Shown here piece by piece: positions 37,005-46,325 of a stretch of 64,000 nt of DNA (position 1 is its first letter; the number at the start of each line of letters is the position of its first letter). The DNA comes from Komagataeibacter xylinus (GTDB lineage: Bacteria > Pseudomonadota > Alphaproteobacteria > Acetobacterales > Acetobacteraceae), in contig NZ_QQBI01000017.1 in NCBI RefSeq assembly GCF_004302915.1, forward strand, positions 1 to 64,000. The letters are read 5' to 3'. The translations under genes and the position numbers were made by a program. The notes under the pieces were generated by a model. It was not told the DNA's origin and searched no databases. It saw only the letters and a list, made by a program, of their open reading frames with translations.

Positions 37005-39413
37005 TCAGTACTGCGCCGAGATGTTGAACAGGAACGACCGCCCGACGGAAGGAGTGACGCGGTTGGAGAACAGGCTGCCGTAATTGAGCCGGTTATCAAG
37101 GTTATAGGCGTTCATGGCCACTTTCCAGTTGTTGTTGAAGCGGTGGGCGACCATGGCGTCGAACTCCACCGTGGCGGGCGCGCGGGCGGTATTGAGCTGG
37201 TCGAGCCATACGCCCTGCCGCCAGGTGATGCCGCCGCCAACGGTCATGTTCCACGGTTTGCGCGGCGCGATCTCGTAGCTGGTCCAGGCGGTGGCCTGGT
37301 TATGGGGCACATACTGGATCTGCCCGCCCTGCTTGGATGAGGTGGAGCCCGCCTTGGTAATGGTGGGGTCATACAGCGCATAGGTGCCATAGAACATCCA
37401 GTTGCGCAGCAGCGTGCCCGATACGCTGAGTTCAAGCCCCTGGTTGCGCTCCTGGTCGCTGGTTGCGCTGACATCGCCCGTTGTGGGGTCGGTCTGGGTG
37501 GAGTTGTTCTTCTCGAGCCGGAACAGGGCCGCCGTAAAGCCGATACGGTCCTGGAAGGCGCTGTATTTGGCCCCCACCTCATACAGCCTGCTGCGCTCGG
37601 GGGCGGCGCTCTGGCTGGAGCGTGTCATCGGCTCGGAGCTGTTGGTCACGTACAGGCTGAGGGGCGTGGTGGATTCCGACCAGTTGAAATACACCATCAG
37701 GTTGCTGCGCGGGGTGTACATGAGGCTGACCGACGGGTTGATGGTGGTCTCGTTCTGGCCGTAGCTTACATCGGGCGTGGCCGTGCTGCCGCCGGTGGCG
37801 CTGTAGGTGCTGTTCCAGTGATCCCACCGGAAGCCCGCCTTGACCGACAGGTTTTTGGTCAGCCACACCTGGTCGGACAGGAAAAAGCCCACATCAAGTG
37901 CCGAACTGTCCTTGTAGCACTTGCGGCCCACGCCGTTGCCGATATTGACCAGGCGGTTGGGGTACTGGCTGCAGTTCCCCAGTGTCAGGCCGGGCACGTA
38001 GGGCGAGGGATCGAGCAGGCTGGTGCTGGGGCGGTTGGAGCCATAGGCGTAGTTCTGGCGGTGATCGGTCACATACTCGATGTCGAACCCGCCAATGATC
38101 TCGTGGCGGATATGCCCGGTGTGCAGATGCGCAATCCCCGAGAACACATCCTGGATCGACCAGTCGCTCTGCCGGTAGGGCTCGGGGCCGCCCACGCCAC
38201 CATTGCGCGCCACCTGCGCATTGGCCGCGTTGCCGGACAGGTAATCCGACAGGCAGGTGGAGGAGGGGGCCACGCCGTTGATCGTGTTGTTGGTCAGCGT
38301 GGCGCCAGAGCTGAAATTGGAGCATGCCTCCTGCGAGGCCGAGAAATAACGGTGGAAGATGCCGCCACGCATGTCGTTATACAGCGTGAGGATGGGGCTG
38401 ACCTTGGCGGTCAGGCGGCCGGTGATCATGTCATCGCTGGTATTGTCCTGGTCGTAGGTGGTGCCGTACCAGTTGGTGCGTTTCACGCCCCTTTCGGTCA
38501 CCGGGTAGCCGATGCCGCCGGTGGGGGTGACAACCGGCACGCCATAATCAGGGATGCGGTTGTCGTTCTGGTGGAAGTATTCCAGAACGAACGAGACCTT
38601 CTTGCCCAGCCCGAACGCGATGGACGGCGCAATGCCCCAGCGATGCGAATAGATGTAGTCGCGCCCCACCACGTTGTTCTCGTTGCCCATGCCGGTCAGG
38701 CGGAAGGCGGTGGTGCTGTTGATCTGGTAGTTCACATCCAGCGTGCCACGGTAATATGACCCGCTTCCCCCCGAGAAACTGGCCTGGTAGCTGTTGCCCA
38801 GATGCGGCGTCTTGGTCACGATGTTGATGGCCCCACCCGTGGTGCCATTGCCGAACACCTCCGATGACGGGCCCTTGATGACCGAGACATGGTCATAATA
38901 GAAGCTGTCGCGCGCATAGACGCCAAAATCTCGCAGGCCGTTTTCATAAATGTCGTTCTGGGCCGCGAAACCGCGGATCAGGAACTGGTCGCCCGCCATG
39001 CCGCCTTCGCCTTCACCCACCGATGCGGTGATGCCGGGCACGTTCTTCAGCGCCTCGTCGAGCGATTTGACATTCTGCTGCTGCATGAGCACCTGCGGCA
39101 CCACGTTCACGTTCTGGGGCGTGTGCATGGCATCCTGCGGCATGCGGCTCAGGCCGATGGATTCATGCAGGACATTCATGGGCGAGGCCGTGACGTGGGT
39201 GACGTCAAACCCGTGCTCCGCCTCATGGTTATAGGCATCCTGCTTTTTGGTGTCCTTTGCCGTGGCATTACCCGAAGGGGTGGTGGCCTGCGTATCGGTT
39301 GTGGGCACCGTGTCCTGTGCGGCATGCGCGCTGGTGGTGGCGCAGGCAAGGGCCATGGATGCGGTGAGCAGGGAGAATGGCCTGAGTTTCTGGCGGATGA
39401 TTTTGTCGGTCAT
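37005..39413 (-). CDS. TonB-dependent siderophore receptor (Fiu-like)
   Basis: An 802-residue outer-membrane receptor. Signal peptide over residues 1-32 (ending AHAA). TonB-dependent plug domain from about 100 to 225 (LDEALKNVPGITASVGEGEG; DQFLIRGFAAQNDIYENGLRD; VIKGPSSEVFGNGTTGGAIN). The rest is a 22-strand barrel ending in the terminal aromatic FNISAQY. It imports ferric siderophores with TonB energy. Together with the downstream PKHD hydroxylase it resembles the fiu-ybiX and piuA-piuC pairs, which suggests a catecholate. Two candidate Fur boxes lie upstream. AAGAGG precedes ATG 39413. Confidence 0.92.
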   Translation of the reverse strand: MTDKIIRQKLRPFSLLTASMALACATTSAHAAQDTVPTTDTQATTPSGNATAKDTKKQDAYNHEAEHGFDVTHVTASPMNVLHESIGLSRMPQDAMHTPQNVNVVPQVLMQQQNVKSLDEALKNVPGITASVGEGEGGMAGDQFLIRGFAAQNDIYENGLRDFGVYARDSFYYDHVSVIKGPSSEVFGNGTTGGAINIVTKTPHLGNSYQASFSGGSGSYYRGTLDVNYQINSTTAFRLTGMGNENNVVGRDYIYSHRWGIAPSIAFGLGKKVSFVLEYFHQNDNRIPDYGVPVVTPTGGIGYPVTERGVKRTNWYGTTYDQDNTSDDMITGRLTAKVSPILTLYNDMRGGIFHRYFSASQEACSNFSSGATLTNNTINGVAPSSTCLSDYLSGNAANAQVARNGGVGGPEPYRQSDWSIQDVFSGIAHLHTGHIRHEIIGGFDIEYVTDHRQNYAYGSNRPSTSLLDPSPYVPGLTLGNCSQYPNRLVNIGNGVGRKCYKDSSALDVGFFLSDQVWLTKNLSVKAGFRWDHWNSTYSATGGSTATPDVSYGQNETTINPSVSLMYTPRSNLMVYFNWSESTTPLSLYVTNSSEPMTRSSQSAAPERSRLYEVGAKYSAFQDRIGFTAALFRLEKNNSTQTDPTTGDVSATSDQERNQGLELSVSGTLLRNWMFYGTYALYDPTITKAGSTSSKQGGQIQYVPHNQATAWTSYEIAPRKPWNMTVGGGITWRQGVWLDQLNTARAPATVEFDAMVAHRFNNNWKVAMNAYNLDNRLNYGSLFSNRVTPSVGRSFLFNISAQY

Positions 39414-39451
39414 ATTGCAACAGCCTCTTAATTGCAGAAGGCTGCAATATC

Positions 39452-39470
39452 GATTCTGATAATTAGTCGC
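39452..39470. promoter_or_regulatory. candidate Fur box upstream of the TonB receptor
   Basis: GATTCTGATAATTAGTCGC agrees with the 19-base Fur consensus at 13 positions. It is 39 bases from the receptor start. A regulator site here would suit an iron-regulated operon. Confidence 0.5.
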
Positions 39471-39511
39471 AATATATCTCCATGGGGTTTGTCATAGTGT
39501 GTCACATAATT

Positions 39512-39531
39512 GCAACAAATTCGCATTCTCA
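39512..39531. promoter_or_regulatory. second, weaker Fur-like box
   Basis: Read on the minus strand: TGAGAATGCGAATTTGTTGC, agreeing with the Fur consensus at about 11 of 18 positions. Lies upstream of the first candidate. Confidence 0.3.
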
Positions 39532-39544
39532 TTCACGACGCACG

Positions 39545-39573
39545 AAAAACCCCGCGCCGTGCGGGGCGCGGGG
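39545..39573 (-). terminator. rho-independent terminator of oprB
   Basis: Nine-base GC stem CCCCGCGCC/GGCGCGGGG with a six-base loop, followed on the minus strand by TTTTT. It stands 14 bases past the final stop of the oprB reading frame. Confidence 0.85.
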
Positions 39574-39587
39574 CAGGGGCCGTGTGG

Positions 39588-41318
39588 CTAGAGGTTGGCG
39601 ATGACCTTCAGCCCCACGAGGGCCGCATTAGGGATGTGCTTGGTCTCGCCCGGGCGGATCATGTATTCGAACTCCGGCTGCACCAGGATGCCGGGCATCG
39701 CGTCAATGGCGTAATACGCCTCGATGATGTGGGAATCCGTCTGCGGCGCGCGTACGGAGGCGCCGAGCGAATAACCGGCCTCGTAACGCAAAATCTGCCC
39801 TTCCTCCTTGCGGTGGCTGACATGGTACCACGAATACATGATGCCTAGCCGGTCGGTCACGCGCGATGGAATGACACCCGCGAAGGACAGGCCACCATAG
39901 GCTTCATCCGAGATGGACGTGACATGCGGCGTGTTATGGATGTAGCCCGCCATCAGTTAGCCACCGGCCATCTGGTTGCGCCCGCCCCGGCGGTAGACCA
40001 TCTGGTCGCCTTCAAACCAGAACATGTCCATCGGCGCCGAGCGCTGGTGGCCCGCCGCCGTGCGCAGGGCTGCGGGCAGGCCGATGCCGATCTCGTCGGG
40101 GTAGCGCGTGGTGTCATGCGCGTAGCCCACAATGTAGTGCCCCGGCAGGCGGTTACGGGTCAGGAAGGGCTGCCACGTGAACTCGACCGGCAGCATCACG
40201 CCGGTCGCCTTCTCGCTGCCCCAGGCCCAGCCGCTGGGGTTGTCACTCAGCGCATTGACCGAATAGGCACCGAACTGGATGGCCGTGTCACGCGTGGGGC
40301 GCAGGCGCAGGCGGCTGCCCCACGTGGCCTTGGGGTAGACCGAAAAGCCGGGATCGAGCTTGAGCGCCACGGGGGCCGAGCAGGTGACCATGAACGAGCA
40401 CAGCAGCGGCGAGGTGGCAAACACATGGGTCAGCGCCATGCGGCCGAAGCTGATGTCGAGATGGTTGTCCAGCAGTTTCTTTTCGGCATAGAAATCAACC
40501 AGATGCGCCACCACGTTGCCAGAGAGGCCATATACTTCCTGCAGGTTGACGTAATATTCGCCCACCCGGTCATGGCTCACGGCGTGGCCTGCGCGTTCCA
40601 TCACCAGCGTATGGACTGACCAGCCCTTGATTCCGGCCATTTTCTCAAGGTCGAAGTTCACCTGCGCGGTCAGTTCATGCACGTAGCTCATGCCACGCTG
40701 CACGCCACCATCAATCACGCCCATCGCCTCGCCCTTATAGGTAAAGGCAAAGCTCACGCCGTGGTCGCGCAGGCGTCTGCGCAGCGGGTCGAGCAGCGGC
40801 ACCAGGTGGCCGCTGCCTGCGGTGGGCACGTAGTACGGGTCCTCGAGGTCGCTGTCATGCTGGGCGTCGATCCAGCCCGGCAGCAGGCCGGAGGGGCCTT
40901 CATGGTGGGACAGCGCATCAAGTTCGATCTGGTGGAAGGCCTTGCTGTCACCGGGGCTGCTGACCGGGGCCACGCTCATGGTGGCCAGGCCCGCGGAGGG
41001 AAAGGCCGGCACGCCGCTGGGCGGAATGGGCGTGTTGGGTGGCCTGCGGATGGCCTGTGGCTGGGGGCCAAGCCGCTCGGCATCGAGGCGCATGCTGATC
41101 TGTTCCTCCTGCGTCATGCCGGTCGAGGGCATGGCCGAGACCGCGCCGGGCGCCATGATGGAGGGCACCGGCTTCATGCCGGGGTCAACTGCCGTCTGGG
41201 CATGGGCGTGCTGGGCCGGGGCCAGCGCAGTGGCGCCTGCGGCCAGCAGCCATCCCCAGCCGGGGGAGAACGGCGCGCGCGCACGCCCATTGGCGTGTGG
41301 GGAGATATGTCTTGTCAT
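39588..41318 (-). pseudogene. oprB: OprB-family carbohydrate porin with an in-frame TAA stop
   Basis: An outer-membrane sugar porin of about 576 residues in a single frame, with one interrupting stop (TAA at 39957-39959) after residue 453. The first part has a signal peptide (MTRHISPHANGR... cleavage near AHAQTA), a long Pro-rich linker, and barrel sequence from PSGLLPGWID onwards to YRRGGRNQMAG. After the TAA the same frame goes on: LMAGYIHNTPHV ... IRPGETKHIPNAALVGLKVIANL, the natural barrel end. A single base change in a Tyr codon (GGC TAY CTG) would explain it. The downstream part has an internal ATG at 39953 but no signal peptide. Either the porin is inactive, the stop is read through, or this is a sequencing error. 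A start at 41348 is possible. Confidence 0.8.
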
Positions 41319-41495
41319 GTCTGTCGATTTTCTTGCGGCCCGGTCCATCACGGGACGGGGCAGGGTGCCGGGAAAAAGGGATGCGGGCCTCAGCCGGGGG
41401 GCTGGCCCATGTGCGCGGCAGGAAAAACGACAGGCGCGCGGTTGCGCGGGCGGGACTGGATCATGATTTGAGGCACCATTGTTCTTGTTTTTTTA

Positions 41496-41639
41496 GGAGA
41501 CTGTTTAAAATAAACCGCCGCTGAGAATGAAAGTTTTCAGCCCCCGTCTTTTTCAGGGCGGTTTTGTGGCAGCGCTTTCGTGAGAAACTTCATGCGTCCT
41601 GCGGGTGCCCTGTGGGCGGGTTTTTTCAAAACAGTCTCC
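41496..41639. repeat. 144-base element with imperfect terminal inverted repeats
   Basis: GGAGACTGTTTAAAA at 41496-41510 is answered by TTCAAAACAGTCTCC at 41625-41639. The interior holds further palindromic words (AACCGCC / GGGCGGTT; GAAAGTTTTCAG). It carries no ORF. It lies in the gap between oprB and the histidine kinase gene. The bases TTTTTTTAGGAGA also occur at the long copy near 13.06 kb, linking it to the dispersed repeat family. Confidence 0.6.
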
Positions 41640-41818
41640 ATGCTGGGGAAAGATTGGACTAAAATTATAAAATTGTCAAACTGATAATAACTATATTAAT
41701 TTTGCACCGCACAAATTGTAATTTTATTTCGTTTGTCATTCTGGTTTCCGCTGTTCTCCCATTCATGGTATCGCGCCTGTGGTGCCGTGGGGCAGGCTCG
41801 CGATAGGGGGAGAACGGT

Positions 41819-42970
41819 GTGTCTGCGCTTGTGCTTGTGGTGATGGGTTTCGCGGCGGGGGCGCTGCTTGGGGGGTATGGCGCGTGGCGTTATGGCGCGG
41901 CGGGGCGGCTGTCGGGCTACCCTGTGCGCCTGCAGGCCGACCCCGTGGGCGCGGATGAGGATACGGTGCCGGTCGATGACCTGCCCGTGTCGCTGCTGGT
42001 GCTGGCCCGTGGCGGGCGGCTGTTGCATGCCGGTGCCCGCGCGCAGGTGGAATTTGCCGAGGGCCTGGGCATGTTCGTGCGCCACCCCGCGCTCCAGCGT
42101 GCCGTGGCCGAACTGCGCCCCGGCGGGGTGACGGAGGTGACCATCGAGGCCGACGTGCCGGTGCGCCGCGTGGTGCAGGCCTTTGTCAGGGCCGGGATAT
42201 GGCACGGACAGCCCGCCTGCGTTGTGGTGCTGCTTGACGCCACGGCACGTGACGCGCTCGATCGCGCGCGCAGCGACTTCGTGGCCCATGCCAGCCATGA
42301 ACTCCGCACCCCGCTTGCCGCCCTGATCGGCTTTATCGAGACCCTGCAGGGCCCGGCTGCCAATGATGCCACGGCACGGCACAAATTCCTTGCCATCATG
42401 GCCCGGCAGGCCAGCCGCATGCAGCGCCTGATCGACCGGCTGCTCTACCTCTCGCGCGTGCAGATGCTCGAGCACCAGCGCCCGCAGGGCATGATTGCGG
42501 TGACCGACCTGTTTGCCCGCTTCAATGAGGAGATGCAGGGCAAGCCCGAGGCTGACCGTGCGGCCCTGGTGCTGCATCCCGCCCCCGCAGGCACGTTGCG
42601 CGGTGATGCCGACCAGATATTGCAGGTGCTCGTCAACCTGAGCGAGAACGCCCTGCGTTATGGCAGGCCGCAGCCGCCTGCCGAACCGCGTATCGAAATC
42701 GCGGCGCAGTGGCAGGATAATGGCGGCCTGCTGCTCTCGGTGCGTGATAACGGGCCGGGCATCGCCCCGCAGCACCTGCCGCGCTTGACCGAGCGTTTCT
42801 ACCGTGTCTCGCCCACGCCAGGGGCCGGCGGCGAGCAGGGCACGGGGCTTGGGCTGGCCATCGTGCGCCATATCGTTGACCGCCATGGCGGGCGGCTCGA
42901 CATCACCAGCGCGCCGGGGCAGGGCACCTGCTGCACGGTGTGGCTGCCGGGCAGCGCGAATGCCGTGTAA
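41819..42970 (+). CDS. sensor histidine kinase, PhoR-like, with no adjacent response regulator
   Basis: A 383-residue kinase starting at GTG 41819 behind a strong GGGGGAG. One N-terminal membrane segment (residues 2-22), a short linker with a PAS-like region (about 50-145), then the H-box FVAHASHELRTPLAALIGF with the phospho-His near 160, the N-box LVNLSENALRYGRP, and ATP-lid motifs VRDNGPGIAPQHLPRL and GTGLGLAIVRHIVDRHGG. The order is that of PhoR. No phoB or other receiver gene is next to it, which is unusual. Its signal is unknown; the repeat element lies upstream. Confidence 0.88.
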   Translation: MSALVLVVMGFAAGALLGGYGAWRYGAAGRLSGYPVRLQADPVGADEDTVPVDDLPVSLLVLARGGRLLHAGARAQVEFAEGLGMFVRHPALQRAVAELRPGGVTEVTIEADVPVRRVVQAFVRAGIWHGQPACVVVLLDATARDALDRARSDFVAHASHELRTPLAALIGFIETLQGPAANDATARHKFLAIMARQASRMQRLIDRLLYLSRVQMLEHQRPQGMIAVTDLFARFNEEMQGKPEADRAALVLHPAPAGTLRGDADQILQVLVNLSENALRYGRPQPPAEPRIEIAAQWQDNGGLLLSVRDNGPGIAPQHLPRLTERFYRVSPTPGAGGEQGTGLGLAIVRHIVDRHGGRLDITSAPGQGTCCTVWLPGSANAV

Positions 42971-43025
42971 TTATCGGTCCTGACTGTTTTTGAAGCCGCG
43001 TCTTTACGCGTAAGGAAGTCTGTTC

Positions 43026-43115
43026 ATGACAGATGCCGCGACAGATCTCGCCCGGTTCCTGCAGGCCCCGGAAAGCACGGCCAATTGTGCCTTTCACGCC
43101 GCCGGACGAGGATGA
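43026..43115 (+). CDS. possible 29-codon ORF
   Basis: ATG at 43026 follows AAGGA with about ten bases spacing. The product (starts MTDAATDLARFLQAPESTAN) is short and may be a decayed gene start or chance. Nothing else is seen in 42971-43262. Confidence 0.2.
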   Translation: MTDAATDLARFLQAPESTANCAFHAAGRG

Positions 43116-43262
43116 TCTGGCTGATCGAGACGAAACTGGCATGCGCCATCTGGGGATGGGGCGGGGCGCTGCGCATGATGCGTACAGGCGGCAGGCCCGG
43201 TTGTGGTGGCGAGCGGATATGTGTGTGTCTATTACGCGCCCATCCCGCCCTCCTGACCGGGC

Positions 43263-44168
43263 CTAGGTGCCGAAATAGGCCTGCCGCAGTTCCTTGCGCA
43301 CGAAGTCGAGGAATAGCCGCGTGCGCGAGGGCAGGTGCGTGCGCGAGGGGTAGACCGCGCACAGGGTCACGTCCTCCCACCTGTAGGTGCTGAGGCATTC
43401 GATCAGTCTGCCGCATTTCAGGTCATCGGCAATGTCCCACAGTACCTTGAGCGCAATGCCGCGCCCGCTCACCGCCCAGTCATGCACCACCTCGCTGCTC
43501 GATGTGGCGAGGCGGGGGGTGACATGCACTTCCTTGCGGGCCTTGCCATCAAAATACACCCATTCGTTAAAAATGCGCTGGCGGCGGATCAGGCAGATGC
43601 AGTCATGCTTGAGCAGGTCGTGCGGCGTGGCGGGCAGGCCCTTGCGGTCACGGTATTCGGGTGAGGCACAGACCACGCGGCGGCTGTTGATCAGGCTGGT
43701 GGTCATCACCTCCTGATCGGGCGGCATGCCGGGGCGGATGGCAATGTCCAGCCCGTCATCGATCACGTCCAGCCCGGCATCGGACAGGGTGAGCTGCACC
43801 GTCACCTCGGGGTACTGCTCCACGAAGGCCGCCACCACGCCAGCCAGCATCTTGCGCCCGATCTCCGATGGCACGCCCACGCGCAGCAGCCCGCGCGGAA
43901 TGCCCGCGCGCGCGGTCAGTTCGGCTTCCGCCTCATCCACTTCCTGCATGATGCGCACGGCATGCTCGTGCAGGCGCTGCCCTTCCGCCGTGAGCGCGAA
44001 ATGGCGCGAGGTGCGCGTGACCAGCCGCGTGCCCAGCCGGGCCTCCATGGTGCTCAGCCTGCGGCTCATGGCGGCGGGCGAAAGGCCCATGGCGCGCGCG
44101 CAGCCCGCAATGCTGCCTGCCGCGGCAAGGATGCAGAAAAATCTCAGGTCACTGATCTCGTCAGGCAA
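43263..44168 (-). CDS. LysR-family transcriptional regulator
   Basis: A 301-residue regulator. HTH over residues 5-60 (LRFFCILAAAGSIAGCARAMG; SPAAMSRRLSTMEARLG). Substrate-binding domain from about 90 (GLLRVGVPSEIGRKML). It is divergent from the malic enzyme gene with 118 bases between starts, so it may control it, though this is only positional. Confidence 0.86.
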   Translation of the reverse strand: MPDEISDLRFFCILAAAGSIAGCARAMGLSPAAMSRRLSTMEARLGTRLVTRTSRHFALTAEGQRLHEHAVRIMQEVDEAEAELTARAGIPRGLLRVGVPSEIGRKMLAGVVAAFVEQYPEVTVQLTLSDAGLDVIDDGLDIAIRPGMPPDQEVMTTSLINSRRVVCASPEYRDRKGLPATPHDLLKHDCICLIRRQRIFNEWVYFDGKARKEVHVTPRLATSSSEVVHDWAVSGRGIALKVLWDIADDLKCGRLIECLSTYRWEDVTLCAVYPSRTHLPSRTRLFLDFVRKELRQAYFGT

Positions 44169-44286
44169 CTGCCGGCTCCATGATTGCGTTTGGCGTACGG
44201 TTGGCGTGCATGCCCATGCCCTACACGAAGATGTGCAGATCCGTATCCTGCGGCTCTTTCAATCGTTATCACAATATCGGGTCATT

Positions 44287-45999
44287 ATGTCGGATACAGC
44301 GCGGGCCATGCTTTCCTCTTCCCTCAAAACGGCTTTGTCTGGCAGGGAACTTCTGGATTGCCCTGTGCTGAACAAGGGAAATGCATTCGACAGGCGCGAA
44401 CGTGACCTGTTCGGGCTGCATGGCCTGCTGCCCGCCTCCGTCGCCACCCTGGCCGAGCAGGCCGATCTTGCCCGCGCCCGCCTTGCCGCTCTACCAGACA
44501 ATTTTGCGCGACATATTGCGCTACGCGAAATCCAGGACCGGAACGAAACGCTTTTCTACGCCATCATAGACGAGGCGCTCGAGGCCTGGCTGCCCATCAT
44601 CTACACCCCCGCCATCGGCCGGGCGTGCCGTGAGTTCAGCCATATCTGGACCCGCCCGCGCGGCCTGTTCCTGAGCTATGCCGACCACCGTGGCCGCATT
44701 GCCGAGATCCTGGCCAACCCGCAGTTTGATGGCGTGCGCGTGATCGTGGCGAGCGATGGCGGCAGCATCCTTGGCATTGGCGACCAAGGGGCCAATGGCA
44801 TGGGCATCCCCATTGGCAAGCTCTCGCTCTATACCGCCTGTGGCGGCCTCGACCCCGCCCGCGCGCTGCCCGTCCTGCTCGATGTGGGCACCGATAACGA
44901 GACCCTGCTGGCCGACCCCGAATATATCGGCTGGCGGCACGCCCGCGTGCGCGGCGCGGAATACGATGCCTTCATTGCCGAATTCGTTCAGGCCGTGAAC
45001 ACGCGCTGGCCCAATATCGCCCTGCATTGGGAAGATCTTTCGGGTGCCGACGCGCTGCGCATCCTGCGCCGCTATCGCGATGGCATGTGTACCTATAATG
45101 ATGACATCCAGGGCACGGCGGGTGTGACCGCCGGGGCGCTGCTCGCGGCCATCAGGGCCGGTGGCGCCCCGCTTGATGCCCAGAAGATCGTCATTTTCGG
45201 CGCGGGTGGCGCAGGGTGCGGCATTGCCGACCTGCTGGCGCAGATGATGGTGGCAGGCGGCATGACGGCGCAGGAGGCCAGCCGCCGCTTCTTCATGGTC
45301 GATATCAACGGCCTCGTGCGCGAGGGCATGCCGGGGGTGACCGAGGGGCAGCAGCCCTTCGCCCAGCCTGCCGATGTGGCATTGGACTGGCGCGTGGATG
45401 ACGCCGCCAATATTACGCTCGCCGAGGTCATGGCCCATGTGCAGCCCACCATGCTGATCGGCACATCAGGGCAGGGCGGGGCGTTCACGCGCGAGATCGT
45501 GGCCCCCATGGCGCAGCAGGCGGCGCGGCCCATCATCTTCGCGCTGTCCAATCCCACCGCCAATATCGAGGCCACCCCCGCCGACCTGCTGGCGTGGACG
45601 CAGGGGCGCGCCATCATCGGCACGGGGGGCCCGTTCGCGCCTGTTGAGTATGCCGGGCGTATGCGCCCGGTTGACCAGATCAACAATTCCTATGTCTTTC
45701 CCGGCGTGGGGCTTGCAGTGGTAGCCGGTGGCATCACGCGCATGACCGATGGCATGTTCCTTGCCGCGGCCCATGCGCTCGCCGCCCTCTCGCCTGCTGC
45801 AAAGGCCGCCGACCCCACGACCGCGCCCCTGCTGCCACCCGTATCGGAACTGCGGCTCGTGGCGACAGCCGTGGCCCGCGCCGTAATCGCGCAGGGGCAG
45901 AAGGAAGGCGTGGCCCCGCAGGCTGCGGCCCACGATGTCGAGTCCGCCCTGCGCGACGCGGTGTGGACCGCCCGCTACCGTCCGTACGAGAAAGCCTGA
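44287..45999 (+). CDS. maeA: NAD-dependent malic enzyme
   Basis: A 570-residue cytoplasmic enzyme that decarboxylates malate to pyruvate with NAD. Substrate motif IIYTPAIGRACREFSHIW near residue 100, and metal and substrate residues in HWEDLSGADALRILRRYR near 255 and TYNDDIQGTAG near 275. Nucleotide fold GAGGAGCGIADLLAQM near 310. The size and motifs match the large SfcA/MaeA type, not the NADP MaeB type. ATG 44287 begins the family region; earlier readings in this frame run through the lysR antisense and lack coding character. It links the citric-acid cycle to pyruvate. Confidence 0.93.
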   Translation: MSDTARAMLSSSLKTALSGRELLDCPVLNKGNAFDRRERDLFGLHGLLPASVATLAEQADLARARLAALPDNFARHIALREIQDRNETLFYAIIDEALEAWLPIIYTPAIGRACREFSHIWTRPRGLFLSYADHRGRIAEILANPQFDGVRVIVASDGGSILGIGDQGANGMGIPIGKLSLYTACGGLDPARALPVLLDVGTDNETLLADPEYIGWRHARVRGAEYDAFIAEFVQAVNTRWPNIALHWEDLSGADALRILRRYRDGMCTYNDDIQGTAGVTAGALLAAIRAGGAPLDAQKIVIFGAGGAGCGIADLLAQMMVAGGMTAQEASRRFFMVDINGLVREGMPGVTEGQQPFAQPADVALDWRVDDAANITLAEVMAHVQPTMLIGTSGQGGAFTREIVAPMAQQAARPIIFALSNPTANIEATPADLLAWTQGRAIIGTGGPFAPVEYAGRMRPVDQINNSYVFPGVGLAVVAGGITRMTDGMFLAAAHALAALSPAAKAADPTTAPLLPPVSELRLVATAVARAVIAQGQKEGVAPQAAAHDVESALRDAVWTARYRPYEKA

Positions 46000-46325
46000 A
46001 TCCCGGTATTTTCGGATGGAAATATGTGCAGGCAACGCCTTGATGCCCAATGATGAAAGGCCCCCCCATGCCGCCTTTTTTCAGGAATGCGGCGTTTTAG
46101 TGCGGCATTCTGGCAAAAGCATTGGCACGATGCGCCCGTGCCTGGCCAAGTGCGCGGACAGGTTTTTCATAAAGATCATGCAGCCCATGGCGTTGCCGCA
46201 CGGGCGCGCGCCATGCTCCCCGGCCCCGACCGGTTGGGGAGCCGCGTTCTGAGGTTGCCGTGCATGCGCACCCAAACGGTCCGCGCTGGGAGGGGCTGCG
46301 AGCAGCCCGGCCGGGGTAGGGCTGG
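46000..46325. other. intergenic region between maeA and the FUSC gene
   Basis: 326 bases with no supported gene. It contains a nested palindromic cluster near 46068-46110 (ATGCCGC, GAATGCGGC, GCGGCATTC) with short T-runs, which may terminate maeA transcription. Confidence 0.4.

Noticed and set aside
41496-41639. Insertion sequence
   Set aside because: Only 144 bases, no transposase and no visible target duplication; kept as a MITE-like repeat only.
43726-44286. Upstream extension of the malic enzyme frame
   Set aside because: It is antisense to the lysR gene and lacks family similarity; the ATG at 44287 begins the conserved protein.
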